64,000 nucleotides of DNA, from contig NZ_CP013251.1 in NCBI RefSeq assembly GCF_001583435.1, forward strand, positions 3,485,215 through 3,549,214, read 5' to 3'. This document shows positions 9,963 through 21,207 of the stretch, in pieces (position 1 is the first letter of the stretch; every line of letters starts with the position of its first letter). The notes under the pieces are model-generated. The model saw nothing but the letters and a program-made list of their open reading frames with translations, had not been told where the DNA came from and ran no database searches. The stretch comes from Endozoicomonas montiporae CL-33 (lineage in GTDB: Bacteria; Pseudomonadota; Gammaproteobacteria; Pseudomonadales; Endozoicomonadaceae). The position numbers and the translations under genes are program-made.

Positions 9963-12701
9963 TTAAGCTATTTTACCGTGACACTGCTTGTACTTTTTAC
10001 CGGAACCACAGGGGCAAGGCTCGTTACGACCGACCTTGCGCCCATCGCGGACGAATGGTTCCGGGTGAGGTGCTTCACCTTCCTTAGCTTCTTCAGGCCC
10101 TTCATCTCCAGAAGACATACCACCCGCCTGAGCGTGCTGGAACTGCATGCGGCGAGCCATTTCCTGACGACGACGCTCTTCTTCCTCTTCAGTACGGTCA
10201 TCCTGCTGAACCTGCACATGGGAAAGGATACGAATAGTGTCGCCTTTAATGTCTTCCAGCATGTGCTGGAACAGCTCAAAGGCTTCTCGCTTGTATTCCT
10301 GCTTAGGGTTCTTCTGGGCGTAACCACGCAGGTGAATACCCTGACGCAAATGATCCATAGTGGCCAGATGCTCTTTCCACTTGTCGTCCAGAATACGCAG
10401 CAGAATATGCTTCTCGAAGTTGCGCAGTGACTCTTCGCCAGCCAGCTCTTCTTTCTTCTTGTAGCTTTCTACTACAGATTCATGGATGCGCTGGCGCAGA
10501 CCTTCTTCGTCCAGACGATCGTCTTCATCCAGCCACTTCTGTACCGTCAGTTTTTCAGCCAGTTCAGTTTCAAGCTTTTTCTCCAGCCCCTTGATGTCCC
10601 ACTGCTCTTCAAGACTCTGCGGTGGAATGAACTCGGAGATCAGATCACTGACAACCTCTTCACGCATCACCTCAATATTCTCAACCACATCTTCGGCGTT
10701 CAGCAGCTCATCACGCTGGGTGTAAACCACTTTACGCTGATCGTTGGCTACGTCATCGTATTCCAGCAGCTGCTTACGAATATCAAAGTTACGACCTTCT
10801 ACTTTACGCTGAGCCTTTTCGATAGCGTTGGACACCATGCGGTGTTCAATCGCTTCACCCTTTTCCATACCCAGGGCTTTCATGAAGTTCTTCACCCGGT
10901 CAGAGGCAAAGATGCGCATGAGGTTATCTTCCAGAGACAGATAGAAGCGGGAAGAACCCGGGTCACCCTGACGACCGGCACGACCACGCAACTGGTTATC
11001 AATCCGGCGGGACTCGTGGCGCTCGGTACCGATGATATGCAGACCACCAGCATCAAGCACGCCTTTGTGGCGCTGCTGCCATTCAGCCTTAACCTGATCT
11101 TCCTGTTTTTTGGTCGGGTTCTCAATCTGGGCCAGCTCGGCTTCCCAGTTACCACCCAGAATGATATCGGTACCACGACCCGCCATATTGGTGGCAATGG
11201 TAACCGCGCCCGGCTTACCGGCCTGGGCAATAATTTCTGCTTCTTTTTCGTGGAACTTGGCGTTCAACACGCTGTGCTTGATGCCCGCTTTGTCCAGAGC
11301 AACAGACAGGTGCTCAGAAGCATCGATGGAAGCCGTACCCACCAGCGTCGGACGATTTTCGGCAACAGTCGCCTTGATGTCTTCAATGATGGCTTCGTAT
11401 TTTTCATCAATGGTCAGATAAACCAGGTCGTTATGATCCTTACGCACCATCTCTTTGTGGGTAGGAATCACCACCACGTCCAGACCGTAAATCTGACGCA
11501 GCTCGAACGCTTCGGTATCGGCTGTACCGGTCATACCGGACAGTTTTTCGTAGATACGGAAATAGTTCTGGAAAGTCGTAGACGCCATGGTCTGGCTTTC
11601 AGCCTGAATGCGCAGGTTCTCTTTTGCTTCCAGTGCCTGATGCAGACCTTCAGACAGGCGGCGACCCGGCATGGTACGACCGGTGTGCTCGTCAACCAGC
11701 AGGATTTCACCGTTCTGAACGATGTACTCAACATTGCGGGTAAACAGAACATGGGCTTTCAGTGCAGCATTAACGTGGTGCAGCATAGTCAGGTTGTGAG
11801 AGGAATACAGGCTTTCACCTTCAGGCAACAGGCCACCCTGTTGCAGCATTTCCTCGACAAACTGGTGACCCACTTCCGTCAGTTCAACCTGACGGGTTTT
11901 CTCGTCAACAGTGTAATGCTTGGTCGGCTCTTCATCTTCAGCCACTTCTTCAACCTGACGCTCCAGCTTTGGTGCCAGTTCATTCATCTTGCGATAGAGT
12001 TCAGAAGAGTCTTCAGCCGGACCGGAGATGATCAGAGGGGTTCGGGCTTCGTCAATCAGGATGGAGTCAACTTCATCGACAACAGCGAAGTGCAGCGGAC
12101 GCTGAAACTTGTCTTCCTTACGGAAGGCCATGTTGTCACGCAGGTAGTCAAAGCCAAATTCGTTATTGGTACCGTAAGTGATGTCGGCCTCATAGGCTGC
12201 ACGCTTTTCTTCAGGATCCTGCTGTGGCACTACCACACCAACCGTTAATCCCAAAAATTCGTACAGGGTGCGCATCCAGTTAGCATCACGGCGAGCCAGA
12301 TAGTCGTTAACGGTAACAACATGTACACCTTTGCTGGTAATCGCGTTCAGGTAAGCAGGCAGAGTTGCCATTAATGTCTTACCTTCACCAGTGCGCATCT
12401 CTGCCACACGACCTTCGTGCAGGGTAATACCACCAATCAGCTGTACGTCGAAATGACGCATACCCATGCTGCGCTTACCACCTTCACGGACCACCGCAAA
12501 AGCTTCAGGCAGAATGGCATCAAGGGTTTCCCCCTGCTGGTAGCGGTCTTTGAATTCCTGTGTCTTGGCACGCAACGCCTCATCAGACAGGCTTGAAATG
12601 CTGTCTTCCAGTGCATTTACGGCCTTAACCAGCTTGCGCATTCGTTTCAGCTGCCGGTCATTTCGGCTACCAATAATTTTTTTGACTAAAGAAGCAAACA
12701 T
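9963..12701 (-). CDS. secA: Preprotein translocase ATPase SecA
   Basis: A 912-residue motor of Sec export that pushes unfolded preproteins through SecYEG using ATP. Visible are the Walker [10 protein letters not shown] (102–110), Walker [12 protein letters not shown] around 210, helicase motif [10 protein letters not shown] around 580, a Glu/Arg-rich linker and the C-terminal zinc-binding SEC-C tail [13 protein letters not shown]. Length is normal. The 290-bp region upstream contains a hairpin but no recognisable secM; in E. coli secM lies between lpxC and secA. Here an M23 peptidase gene occupies that position. Confidence 0.98.
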   Translation of the reverse strand: MFASLVKKIIGSRNDRQLKRMRKLVKAVNALEDSISSLSDEALRAKTQEFKDRYQQGETLDAILPEAFAVVREGGKRSMGMRHFDVQLIGGITLHEGRVAEMRTGEGKTLMATLPAYLNAITSKGVHVVTVNDYLARRDANWMRTLYEFLGLTVGVVVPQQDPEEKRAAYEADITYGTNNEFGFDYLRDNMAFRKEDKFQRPLHFAVVDEVDSILIDEARTPLIISGPAEDSSELYRKMNELAPKLERQVEEVAEDEEPTKHYTVDEKTRQVELTEVGHQFVEEMLQQGGLLPEGESLYSSHNLTMLHHVNAALKAHVLFTRNVEYIVQNGEILLVDEHTGRTMPGRRLSEGLHQALEAKENLRIQAESQTMASTTFQNYFRIYEKLSGMTGTADTEAFELRQIYGLDVVVIPTHKEMVRKDHNDLVYLTIDEKYEAIIEDIKATVAENRPTLVGTASIDASEHLSVALDKAGIKHSVLNAKFHEKEAEIIAQAGKPGAVTIATNMAGRGTDIILGGNWEAELAQIENPTKKQEDQVKAEWQQRHKGVLDAGGLHIIGTERHESRRIDNQLRGRAGRQGDPGSSRFYLSLEDNLMRIFASDRVKNFMKALGMEKGEAIEHRMVSNAIEKAQRKVEGRNFDIRKQLLEYDDVANDQRKVVYTQRDELLNAEDVVENIEVMREEVVSDLISEFIPPQSLEEQWDIKGLEKKLETELAEKLTVQKWLDEDDRLDEEGLRQRIHESVVESYKKKEELAGEESLRNFEKHILLRILDDKWKEHLATMDHLRQGIHLRGYAQKNPKQEYKREAFELFQHMLEDIKGDTIRILSHVQVQQDDRTEEEEERRRQEMARRMQFQHAQAGGMSSGDEGPEEAKEGEAPHPEPFVRDGRKVGRNEPCPCGSGKKYKQCHGKIA

Positions 12702-12773
12702 ACTTGTGTGATTGACTATCTCTCAACCGGTTTACTGGGCTAAATCCGGCGAACTTAAACCGCATAAAATCTG

Positions 12774-12803
12774 CCAGGTGTCTGTTGTACTTAAGACGCC
12801 TGG
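12774..12803 (-). repeat. Stem-loop in the secA leader
   Basis: On the minus strand CCAGGCGTCT (12803–12794) and AGACACCTGG (12783–12774) form a 10-bp stem (one G·T) around a 10-nt loop, about 70 nt upstream of the secA ATG. No T-tract follows. It could be a leader regulatory hairpin or an operator. Confidence 0.45.
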
Positions 12804-12991
12804 TGCAGTCTGTGTGACTTAGCGACTCTAAATATCGTCAAATCACGACAGTGGACCAGATTCTATCCCCATCTTTATATATGAACACGTCGCCCGGTTT
12901 TCAATCCTTGCCGACTTAATTGCCGGTAAGAATGTAGTTCAGCTAAAAATGCAGTGCCACATTTCTTTGATCGAACTGCCGGATAGTGAGA

Positions 12992-13927
12992 TCACTTCGC
13001 AGATCGATACATATATCGCTGAGGGTCGACAGCCTTACCATTCTCCAGCACTTCAAGGTGCACATGAGGCCCGGTAGAACGGCCTGAACTTCCCATCTTG
13101 GCGATCACCTGTCCCCTTGTCACGATATCGCCCACTTTGACATCGTTAGAGTCGTTATGGGCGTAGCGGGTGACGTAGCCGTTACCATGGTTAATTTCAA
13201 CCATGGTGCCGTAACCCCACCGGTCACCGGACCAGACCACTACACCTGCACCCAGAGAGAGGATGTCGGTGCCGCGTGGTGCAGCATAATCAATACCATT
13301 ATGCCAACTGTCCTTACCGGTAAAGGGATCGGTTCGTGCACCAAAGCGGGATGACAACCAACCCTTTGCTGCAGGCAAACCACTGAGGAACGCTTCACCA
13401 TCAAGCGCTTTATTGGCAAGCAGGTTGTCCAGCAGCTGTAACTGCTGTTCACGATTGTCAATCTGCTCTGCCAGCTTATCCAGCGCATCGGTCAGGGAAG
13501 GTTTGGCAAATACCTGAAAACTGTCGGGCAATTCCTCCGGGCCACCCAATGCGGGGACCTGACTGAAATCAAACTCACCATCATCAAGACTGGACAGCAA
13601 CGTCAGTCGCTCACCCAGCGCATCAAGTCGGGTGATACGACCCTGCAATTCAGCAAGCCGTAATGTCAGGGCATCCAGCTGCCTTTCAGCATCTTCACGG
13701 ACAGAAGCCAGATCCTGTTTCTGCCCAAGCAGTGTCTGCTTCCAGTTCTCCAGACCTTCTTCGGTCAGAATCATGTCCGAATCATACTTCAGGAAGCCGT
13801 ACATCAGACCGCCACCCAACGACACTGACAAAGTAACAGCCAGCACAGCAGCTGCAGCCAGATGTCGCCCGCTAACCCGGAATGAGCGGGTACGGGAATG
13901 ATCCTGTTTGACAACGATGACTTTCAT
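12992..13927 (-). CDS. M23 (LytM-type) peptidoglycan endopeptidase or activator
   Basis: A 311-residue membrane-anchored protein (ATG at 13927; an in-frame ATG at 13948 would add 7 residues). A cytoplasmic N-terminus (MKVIVVKQDHSRTRSFR) precedes one membrane segment (LAAAAVLAVTLSVSLGGGL), a coiled coil of about 120 residues and a C-terminal LytM domain. The zinc and catalytic pattern is complete: HNGIDYAAPRG, then RYAHN, then HVHLEVLENG. It therefore looks like an active D,D-endopeptidase rather than a degenerate EnvC-type activator. A similar gene sits between lpxC and secA in pseudomonads. Confidence 0.88.
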   Translation of the reverse strand: MKVIVVKQDHSRTRSFRVSGRHLAAAAVLAVTLSVSLGGGLMYGFLKYDSDMILTEEGLENWKQTLLGQKQDLASVREDAERQLDALTLRLAELQGRITRLDALGERLTLLSSLDDGEFDFSQVPALGGPEELPDSFQVFAKPSLTDALDKLAEQIDNREQQLQLLDNLLANKALDGEAFLSGLPAAKGWLSSRFGARTDPFTGKDSWHNGIDYAAPRGTDILSLGAGVVVWSGDRWGYGTMVEINHGNGYVTRYAHNDSNDVKVGDIVTRGQVIAKMGSSGRSTGPHVHLEVLENGKAVDPQRYMYRSAK

Positions 13928-14161
13928 TGAAAAGCCCTGAGCTCCCATTTTTCAGGCACGGCCCTTACGCCTGTCCCGACCCGAACCGGTGACAGGGAAC
14001 GATGAACCAAGAGTTATAACAAGTGAAGGACTTTAGCACCGACGAACAAATCCCCGCAAGAATACAGATCAACAAACTACCACTGTTTAATCTGAAAACA
14101 GGAAAATAATCGAACTTTCACTTACAATTCAAGGAGTTACAAAAGCCCTAACCTGAATTAC

Positions 14162-14190
14162 AAAAAAAGGCCGCTTTAAAAGCGACCTTT
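14162..14190 (-). terminator. Rho-independent terminator of the dcw cluster after lpxC
   Basis: On the minus strand AAGGTCGCTTT pairs with AAAGCGGCCTT, followed by a run of seven T. It lies 36 bp after the lpxC stop and closes the cluster. Confidence 0.88.
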
Positions 14191-14225
14191 TCCAAGACAA
14201 CTCACCCCGGAGTACTGATACCGAC

Positions 14226-15140
14226 TCAGGCGGTAACAGCGACAGGCTTGAGGTAAGAAATAGGCGATACTTCCGCATCTTCGAAAGTGACCACTTCCCA
14301 CGCTTCCTGATTTTCCAGCAAATGGCGAACCAGCTTATTGTTCAGTTCATGACCGGATTTAAAACCGACAAACTGACCAATCAGGCTATTGCCCAGCAGA
14401 TACAGGTCACCAATGGCGTCCAGCATCTTGTGCTTTACAAATTCATCGTGATAACGCAGGCCATCCTCATTGAGAATACGGTAGTCATCCACCACCACCA
14501 CGTTATCCACACTGCCACCCAGAGCCAGGTTCTGGGAGCGAAGGTATTCAACGTCCCGCATAAAGCCGAACGTACGGGCCCGACTGACTTCTTTCACAAA
14601 GGATGTACTGGAGAAATCAATCGTTGCTGTCTGTGAACGACTTTTGAATACCGGATGATCAAAATCAATGGTAAAACTCACCTTGAAGCCGGCATAAGGC
14701 TTGAAGGTAGCGGTTTTATCACCGTCGGAAACCGTGACTTCCTTTTTGATCCGGATAAACTTCTTCGGTGCTTCCTGCTCCTGGATGCCCGCAGACTGAA
14801 CCAGGAAAACGAAAGGACCGGCACTACCGTCCATTATTGGCACTTCATGGGCACTGACTTCAACATAGGCATTATCAATACCCAGTCCTGCCAGAGCGGA
14901 CAGAAGATGCTCGACAGTATCTACGCGAATACCATCTTTCTGCAGAGATGTGCACAGCGTAGTCTGCCCCACATTCTCGGCGCGTGCGGGTATCTCTACA
15001 ACTGGGTCGAGATCCGTACGACAAAAGATGATACCTGTATCAACGGGAGCTGGCTTCAGGGTCAGGTAGACCTTTTCGCCAGAATGTAACCCTACTCCCG
15101 TGGCACGAATAATGTTTTTCAGGGTACGCTGTCTGATCAT
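14226..15140 (-). CDS. lpxC: UDP-3-O-acyl-N-acetylglucosamine deacetylase LpxC
   Basis: A 304-residue zinc deacetylase that catalyses the first committed step of lipid A synthesis. Metal ligands are visible as the His of VEHLLSAL and the [15 protein letters not shown] motif, which also holds catalytic residues. N-terminus [15 protein letters not shown] is canonical. It is the last gene of the cluster, 99 bp downstream of ftsZ, with a likely promoter of its own in that gap and a terminator behind it. Confidence 0.97.
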   Translation of the reverse strand: MIRQRTLKNIIRATGVGLHSGEKVYLTLKPAPVDTGIIFCRTDLDPVVEIPARAENVGQTTLCTSLQKDGIRVDTVEHLLSALAGLGIDNAYVEVSAHEVPIMDGSAGPFVFLVQSAGIQEQEAPKKFIRIKKEVTVSDGDKTATFKPYAGFKVSFTIDFDHPVFKSRSQTATIDFSSTSFVKEVSRARTFGFMRDVEYLRSQNLALGGSVDNVVVVDDYRILNEDGLRYHDEFVKHKMLDAIGDLYLLGNSLIGQFVGFKSGHELNNKLVRHLLENQEAWEVVTFEDAEVSPISYLKPVAVTA

Positions 15141-15193
15141 GATTACGCAATTCCGCGACCTGTAAGGTCCCTGTTATTTGAATGCAACGACTC

Positions 15194-15221
15194 ATTGTAA
15201 CAAAAGTTACATTTGACACAA
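15194..15221 (-). promoter_or_regulatory. Likely sigma-70 promoter of lpxC
   Basis: On the minus strand TTGTGT (15216–15221) and TACAAT (15194–15199) are 16 bp apart and lie 54 bp upstream of the lpxC ATG, in the ftsZ–lpxC gap. The spacer and -10 contain a small palindrome, GTAAC-AAAA-GTTAC, which could bind a regulator. Confidence 0.5.
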
Positions 15222-15239
15222 GTCGTAACAGGCACTCAA

Positions 15240-16463
15240 TTAATCTGCTTGCCGACGCAAAAACGCCGGAATATCCAAATAATCCACATTGTCAGTCGAT
15301 GCCGTCTGACGTTTTGCCGGTTCCGGCTCTGCTTCTGTGGTTACAGTCGCAGGTCTTCCAGCCTCTTCCGCCTCTTTGGTTCGATTGCGGATACTGGGTG
15401 GAATGTCCAGTGTTTTAAGATCCAGTGATCCATCATTGCGAGTAGTACGAGGGCGGGAACCATCAACCACTTTCAGGGCAGGATCTGCTTCAGAGTCCTC
15501 AGCCCCCAGCCCGGTTGCCACCACAGTGACACGCAATTCATCACTCATTTCGGTGTCGATGACCGCACCTACCACAATAGTGGCGTTCTCGGAAGCGTAC
15601 TCGGCTACCGTCTCGTTCACCTCGGTGTATTCGTTCAGACCCATATCAATGCCACCGGTAATGTTTACCAGTACACCACGGGCACCACGCAGATTGACGT
15701 TCTCCAGCAGCGGGCTGCGAATAGCGCGCTCTGCCGCTTCAACAGCACGGTTGCTACCAGTAGCAGAGCCGGTACCCATCATCGCCATGCCCATTTCAGA
15801 CATAACAGTGCGAACGTCCGCAAAGTCTACGTTAATCAGACCATCACGGGTAATCAACTCGGAAATACCCTGCACCGCACCGAGCAGTACATCGTTAGCC
15901 GCACCAAACGCATTCAGCAGGCTGACATCTTTACCCAGAACTGGCAACAGGTTCTGATTAGGAATACAGATGAGAGAGTCTACATTTTCCTGCAGTTCTT
16001 TAAGACCTTCTTCGGCCACAGTCATACGACGACGACCCTCAAAGGAGAAGGGCTTGGTCACCACCGCAACGGTCAAGGCTCCCATTTCACGGGCAATCTG
16101 AGCCACAATCGGTGCAGCACCCGTACCTGTACCACCACCCATACCGGCAGTGATAAACACCATGTCAGCACCCTGCAGCAGGTCGCTGATACGATCCCGA
16201 TCTTCCATGGCCGCTTCACGACCAATTTGCGGGTTGGCGCCGGCACCCAGACCACGAGTAATGCCAGCACCCAGCTGCAGGTGTGTGTGAGCCTGCATGT
16301 GTTGTTTCTTAAGAGCCTGAGCGTCAGTGTTAGCGCAGACAAACTCTACGCCCTCCAGCTGACTATTCAGCATGTGGCAGACAGCGTTGCCGCCACCACC
16401 GCCGACACCGATAACTTTAATGACCGCTTCCTGCGGCACGTTATCTTCCAACATTTCAAACAT
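15240..16463 (-). CDS. ftsZ: Cell division GTPase FtsZ
   Basis: A 407-residue tubulin homologue that forms the Z-ring. It shows the tubulin signature [12 protein letters not shown] (around 108–119), the T7 loop [11 protein letters not shown] and the conserved C-terminal peptide [12 protein letters not shown], which binds FtsA and ZipA. The linker before that peptide is rich in Glu, Pro and Thr. It lies 65 bp downstream of ftsA in the usual ftsQ–ftsA–ftsZ order. Confidence 0.98.
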   Translation of the reverse strand: MFEMLEDNVPQEAVIKVIGVGGGGGNAVCHMLNSQLEGVEFVCANTDAQALKKQHMQAHTHLQLGAGITRGLGAGANPQIGREAAMEDRDRISDLLQGADMVFITAGMGGGTGTGAAPIVAQIAREMGALTVAVVTKPFSFEGRRRMTVAEEGLKELQENVDSLICIPNQNLLPVLGKDVSLLNAFGAANDVLLGAVQGISELITRDGLINVDFADVRTVMSEMGMAMMGTGSATGSNRAVEAAERAIRSPLLENVNLRGARGVLVNITGGIDMGLNEYTEVNETVAEYASENATIVVGAVIDTEMSDELRVTVVATGLGAEDSEADPALKVVDGSRPRTTRNDGSLDLKTLDIPPSIRNRTKEAEEAGRPATVTTEAEPEPAKRQTASTDNVDYLDIPAFLRRQAD

Positions 16464-16528
16464 GTGGCCCTCTCCTTATTCTCTCACCCTAAACAGGATA
16501 TTTTCTAAAAACTGGCAGTGGCGTTCAA

Positions 16529-17764
16529 TCAGAAGTTACCCTGAAACCACTGTTTTAACCGATTGAACACACCGTCCTCCTGCTTGCTGAATACAGCTTC
16601 CTTACGTCCTTCCTGCTGGACTTTAAGACCGTAATGCAAAAGCCCGACCCCTGTCGAATATATCGGATTACAAACGACATCGGCCAGACCACGCACCGAT
16701 TGTGGCATACCCAGCCTAACCGGCATATGGAATATTTCTTCTGCCAGCTCGACAACACCTTCCATTTTCGACGTTCCACCTGTCAGGACAATACCTGCAG
16801 GGACCAGCTCCTCAAAACCACTGCGACGAAGCTCCTGCTGTATCAGCGTAAAGAGCTCTTCATAGCGAGGCTCTACAACCTCCGCCAGCGACTGCCTGGA
16901 GAGTTCCCTGGCCGGACGATCACCGACACTGGGAACCTTGATCATGTCGTCTGCACCAGCCAGCTGAGTCAGTGCACAGGCGTATTTAATCTTCAGTTCT
17001 TCCGCATGCTGGGTAGGCGTCCGCAATGCCATGGCAATGTCGTTTGTTACCTGGTCCCCGGCGATAGGAATTACTGCAGTATGGCGAATAGCGCCATCTG
17101 TAAAAATGGCAATATCAGTGGTACCACCGCCAATATCCACCATACAGACACCCAGCTCCTTCTCATCCTCGGACAGAACGGAGTAGCTGGATGCCAGTTG
17201 CTCAAGAATGATGTCGTCAACTTCAAGTCCACAACGTCGTATACAATTTTCAATATTCTGGGCGGCATTGACCGCACAGGTGACAAGATGAACTCTGGAC
17301 TCCAGACGTACACCTGACATTCCCAGAGGCTCCTTGACTCCATCCTGAGAATCAATGACATATTCCTGAGGCAGGATATGAAGAATACGCTGGTCGGCAG
17401 GAATTGCTACTGCTTTTGCAGCATCAATAACCCGATCAATATCAGCTCTGGTTACTTCACGCTCCCTGATAGCTACAATACCATGAGAATTCAGACTGCG
17501 AATATGGTTACCGGCAATGCCGGCATAGACAGAATGGATCTGACAGCCAGCCATCAATTCGGCTTCTTCAATGGCCCGTTTCATAGCATGCACTGTGGAA
17601 TCGATATTCACAACAACTCCGCGCTTAAGACCCCTGGAAGTATGGGAACCGATACCAATGACCTCCAGTTCACCGTCTTCCAGAATCTCGCCGACGATGG
17701 CTACAACCTTGGAGGTGCCAATGTCTAACCCAACAATCAAATTCCCATTCTCTGCCGATGTCAT
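16529..17764 (-). CDS. ftsA: Cell division protein FtsA
   Basis: A 411-residue actin-like ATPase that tethers FtsZ to the membrane. The start is the ATG at 17764 (MTSAENGNLIVGLDIGTSKV), with AGGAAG upstream; an in-frame TTG further upstream is rejected. Phosphate-binding motifs GLDIGTSK and VDIGGGTTDIA are present, and the last residues (FNRLKQWFQGNF) form the amphipathic membrane-targeting helix. Confidence 0.96.
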   Translation of the reverse strand: MTSAENGNLIVGLDIGTSKVVAIVGEILEDGELEVIGIGSHTSRGLKRGVVVNIDSTVHAMKRAIEEAELMAGCQIHSVYAGIAGNHIRSLNSHGIVAIREREVTRADIDRVIDAAKAVAIPADQRILHILPQEYVIDSQDGVKEPLGMSGVRLESRVHLVTCAVNAAQNIENCIRRCGLEVDDIILEQLASSYSVLSEDEKELGVCMVDIGGGTTDIAIFTDGAIRHTAVIPIAGDQVTNDIAMALRTPTQHAEELKIKYACALTQLAGADDMIKVPSVGDRPARELSRQSLAEVVEPRYEELFTLIQQELRRSGFEELVPAGIVLTGGTSKMEGVVELAEEIFHMPVRLGMPQSVRGLADVVCNPIYSTGVGLLHYGLKVQQEGRKEAVFSKQEDGVFNRLKQWFQGNF

Positions 17765-17885
17765 GGCATTAATCTTCCTAAACCGCAAAAGCTACCGTAG
17801 TGAGCACAAATAATAGTGAGCACAAATAATCAGCGCGCTGATTCCACCGCCCCTGTTTGCCTTTCCTTTCGCCACTGGCGAAAAA

Positions 17886-18728
17886 CTAATTCTGCCGCCA
17901 GGAGACAGACGCACCATTGAGATAGCGCATATCCACGCGCTCCACCTCACTCCAGCGACTGTCTAACCGGGCATGGTACAGACGGATAAACCGCTGTAAC
18001 CGTTCCATACGCCGATCACGTCCTACATAAACGGTTACGTGATCCACTTTAAACCGCCAGGAGCCCGCTGAACCCAGCTGCAGCTCACTGACTGACAACC
18101 CCATGGGTCGCAACAACTGACTGATCGACAGGTATTGCTGCATGACCTCAAGTGCCTCGTCATCCAATCCGGATAACAATGGCAATAATGCAAACTTATC
18201 TACCGAGTCAGGCGCAAATACAACACCTTCTCCGGTGATTAACTTATCCTGCTTCCACCGCGCTACCGCCTGACGCTCCTGCAGAGATACCTCCAGACGG
18301 TCAGGCCAGCGTCGCCTGAGGCTGGCCTCGCGAACCCAGGGCATCAGCAGTAGCGTCTGACGCATCGCCTCGAGATCAAGATGAAAGAAGCGATTCACCA
18401 GAAACGGCTCAAGCTCGGCTTCCACATCAACCCGATCGAGAGACTCAAAGCCGGCATGAATCTCCACACGTGCTATCGGCCGGTTCAGCCAGTTCATCAA
18501 CGACGGCCAGAGCCATAGAACCGCTGCCAAACTGATAACGCCTGCCACCACCCGGGCTATTTGCCACCCGTTGCGTGAATGCGTAGAGAAAAAAGCCCTG
18601 ATCCGCCCGGAAGGAGGCGACTGCCGCCTCCTTCTGATCTGTACGGTATCCATCTGACTGCGCGAACGCTCAGACCGGGTCGGCTTCCGCTTCAGCAACA
18701 ATCTGGCTTTCCCTTTCTTGATCTGCAT
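17886..18728 (-). CDS. ftsQ: Cell division protein FtsQ
   Basis: Up to 280 residues; a bitopic divisome scaffold that recruits FtsB and FtsL. An Arg-rich cytoplasmic N-terminus precedes one membrane segment (VAGVISLAAVLWLWPSLM), then a POTRA domain and the FtsQ domain (RWPDRLEVSLQERQAVARW). The start at 18728 overlaps ddlB by 59 bp; a second in-frame ATG at 18653 would remove the overlap and is equally possible because neither has a strong ribosome site. Confidence 0.9.
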   Translation of the reverse strand: MQIKKGKARLLLKRKPTRSERSRSQMDTVQIRRRRQSPPSGRIRAFFSTHSRNGWQIARVVAGVISLAAVLWLWPSLMNWLNRPIARVEIHAGFESLDRVDVEAELEPFLVNRFFHLDLEAMRQTLLLMPWVREASLRRRWPDRLEVSLQERQAVARWKQDKLITGEGVVFAPDSVDKFALLPLLSGLDDEALEVMQQYLSISQLLRPMGLSVSELQLGSAGSWRFKVDHVTVYVGRDRRMERLQRFIRLYHARLDSRWSEVERVDMRYLNGASVSWRQN

Positions 18729-19743
18729 CCATTATTACCGGACTACTGTCTGGCATTGAAGATTTCAGAACTTCCAGCACCAGTGCATCAAAATCCAGCC
18801 CCACCGCTTTCGCGGCCATAGGCACCAGGCTGTGCTCGGTCATGCCTGGAATCGTATTCACTTCCAGCAACCAGAAACGCCCGCGCTGATCTTCCATAAA
18901 GTCCACTCGCCCCCAGCCAGAGCAGCCTATCGTCTCAAACGCTGTCAGGGCAATTGCCTGCATCTCCTGCTCACGGGTTTTGCTCAGACCCGATGGCAAA
19001 CGATAGCCAGTATCATCGGACAAATACTTGGCTTCGTAATCATAAAACTCGTTCTGCGCTTCAATGCGAATGACTGGCAGGGCTTCACCATTCAAAATGG
19101 CAACAGTGTACTCCGGCCCGTCTATAAACTGCTCGACCAGAACCGAACTGTTGTGTCCGGACGCTTTCTCAAAAGCGGGCAGCAGATCCTGTTCACGATC
19201 CACCCTGGCCACCCCGACACTAGAGCCTTCCAGGCTGGGCTTCACAAACACCGGCAACAGTTCAGCACAATATTCCAGCATGTCAGGCGTCTCGACCAGA
19301 CGAAAGTCCGGAGTTGGTAATCCGACAGCTTGCCACAGCAGTTTTGTGCGGTATTTATCCATTGCCAGCGCCGACGCCAGAACACCACTACCCTGATAAG
19401 GAATCCCCATGGACTCCAGCAGCCCCTGAACGGTGCCATCCTCACCACCACGACCATGCAGGGCAATAAATGCCCGATCCGGCTGGTAAGCTGCAAGCTG
19501 ACCCATCAGGTCATCCGCCGGATCAATCATTTTGCAGTCCACACCGCTACGAACCAGTGCCGCATAAATCCGGTCACCGCTCACCAGACTGACTTCCCTC
19601 TCGGCAGAGGCTCCACCGAGAAGGACTGCCACTTTACCAAACGCCCGGGGATCAAACGGGTCTTGATGCCGACCTGTAGTTACGTTGGTGTTGGATTCAT
19701 TCATTCCTGTAAGACCTGCTTGTGGCATGGACTTCACTCTCAT
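18670..19743 (-). CDS. ddlB: D-alanine–D-alanine ligase DdlB
   Basis: About 357 residues; an ATP-grasp ligase that makes D-Ala-D-Ala for the muropeptide stem. It shows the N-terminal VAVLLGGASAEREVSLVSG, ALHGRGGEDG, KPSLEGSSVGV and the metal-binding EVNTIPGMTEHS. The N-terminus is about 35 residues longer than typical, and internal starts at 19728 or 19704 are possible. The C-terminus also extends past the usual end into the start of ftsQ. Confidence 0.93.
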   Translation of the reverse strand: MRVKSMPQAGLTGMNESNTNVTTGRHQDPFDPRAFGKVAVLLGGASAEREVSLVSGDRIYAALVRSGVDCKMIDPADDLMGQLAAYQPDRAFIALHGRGGEDGTVQGLLESMGIPYQGSGVLASALAMDKYRTKLLWQAVGLPTPDFRLVETPDMLEYCAELLPVFVKPSLEGSSVGVARVDREQDLLPAFEKASGHNSSVLVEQFIDGPEYTVAILNGEALPVIRIEAQNEFYDYEAKYLSDDTGYRLPSGLSKTREQEMQAIALTAFETIGCSGWGRVDFMEDQRGRFWLLEVNTIPGMTEHSLVPMAAKAVGLDFDALVLEVLKSSMPDSSPVIMDADQERESQIVAEAEADPV

Positions 19744-19755
19744 CAGGCCGGTAAA

Positions 19756-21207
19756 TTATACCGGCTCTCCTAATTTTTCACTCAGTTTCAACGACAGCGC
19801 GCCAATATCACCAGCGCCCTGGGTCAAAAGTAAATCGCCGCCGAGCAAGACGCCGGAAAGAATATCATCGAGTGATTCCGGATCGGATACAAAAATCGGA
19901 TCCAGCTGCCCCCGCTGGCGAATACTTCGACACAGGCTGCGACTATCGGCTCCGGGCACAGGCTCTTCGCCTGCGGCATAGACTTCCATCAGCAGCAGCA
20001 CATCCACCCTGGACAGCACATCCACAAAGTCTTCATACAGGTCGCGGGTACGCGAATAACGGTGCGGCTGATACAGCATCACCAGTCGTTTATCTTTCCA
20101 GCCACTGCGAATCGCATTAACCGTTGCCGCCACTTCTGTCGGGTGGTGACCATAGTCATCCACCAACATAATATTGCCTGTATCACCGGCACTGTTTGTA
20201 TGCCGATAATGCCCCTGCACCTGAAAGCGACGCCCAACACCCTGAAACTGTCGTAAACCTTCACGAATGGCAGAATCTTTGATGCCTTCATCCGACGCTA
20301 CCGCAAAGGTTGCCAGGGCGTTTAATACATTGTGATGCCCCGGAATATTCAGCTCCATATCAATGGTCTCACCGGACTGGGTGCGTATCAGGTCAAAACG
20401 GGTCTTCATGCCATCCTGACGAATATTCACCGCGCGGATATCAGCATCTTCGCTCACACCGTAAGTGATAACTTGTCGTTTAATTGACGGTAACAGTTCA
20501 CGCACAACAGGACAATCGATACATACGACAGCCAGCCCGTAAAAAGGCAGGTTGTGCAGAAAGTCCACAAAGGTTTTCTTCAGCTTGCCAAAATCACCTT
20601 CATAAGTGGCCATATGGTCGGCATCGATATTGGTGACGATGGATACCATAGGCTGCAGATGCAAAAAGGAAGCGTCCGACTCATCCGCTTCAGCAATCAG
20701 ATAACGACTGCCTCCCAGCTTGGCATTGGTACCTGCAGAATTCAGGCGTCCACCAATAACAAAGGTCGGGTCAAGGTCGGCATAACCAAACACCGACGCC
20801 AGCAAGCTCGTTGTCGTTGTTTTACCATGAGTACCCGCCACGGCAATACCATGCCGGTAACGCATCAGCTCCGCCAGCATCTCTGCCCGCGGTACAATCG
20901 GCAGACGTAACGCTTTTGCTTCTGTCACCTCTGGATTCTCACTGGCAACCGCCGTTGACGTTACCACTACATCCGCACCACGAACATGATCTGCATCATG
21001 TCCGATGAATACCTTGATACCCTGCCCTTCCAAACGACGGGTGACAGGTGACTGCCGAATATCCGATCCGGATATTTCATAGCCCTGATTGCACAGAACT
21101 TCCGCAATACCACACATTCCGGTGCCACCGATACCGACAAAATGAATACGACGAATACGACGCATTTCCGGAACCGGTGTCACTGGAAACATTCGATTAT
21201 CAGACAT
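19756..21207 (-). CDS. murC: UDP-N-acetylmuramate–L-alanine ligase MurC
   Basis: A 483-residue Mur ligase adding L-Ala to UDP-MurNAc. The Rossmann-type UDP site ([17 protein letters not shown]), ATP site ([15 protein letters not shown]) and C-terminal YQPHRYSRT are all present. Its start overlaps the murG stop by 8 bp, indicating translational coupling. Confidence 0.97.
   Translation of the reverse strand: MSDNRMFPVTPVPEMRRIRRIHFVGIGGTGMCGIAEVLCNQGYEISGSDIRQSPVTRRLEGQGIKVFIGHDADHVRGADVVVTSTAVASENPEVTEAKALRLPIVPRAEMLAELMRYRHGIAVAGTHGKTTTTSLLASVFGYADLDPTFVIGGRLNSAGTNAKLGGSRYLIAEADESDASFLHLQPMVSIVTNIDADHMATYEGDFGKLKKTFVDFLHNLPFYGLAVVCIDCPVVRELLPSIKRQVITYGVSEDADIRAVNIRQDGMKTRFDLIRTQSGETIDMELNIPGHHNVLNALATFAVASDEGIKDSAIREGLRQFQGVGRRFQVQGHYRHTNSAGDTGNIMLVDDYGHHPTEVAATVNAIRSGWKDKRLVMLYQPHRYSRTRDLYEDFVDVLSRVDVLLLMEVYAAGEEPVPGADSRSLCRSIRQRGQLDPIFVSDPESLDDILSGVLLGGDLLLTQGAGDIGALSLKLSEKLGEPV

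Noticed and set aside
10482..12248. A 588-codon open frame on the plus strand opposite secA
   Set aside because: It is the reverse complement of a highly conserved secA frame, with His/Phe/Gln/Thr-rich composition and no domain; an antisense shadow.
14041..14160. Small gene between the M23 peptidase and lpxC
   Set aside because: The stretch is AT-rich, with no ribosome site plus ORF of useful length; it holds only the M23 promoter region and the lpxC terminator.
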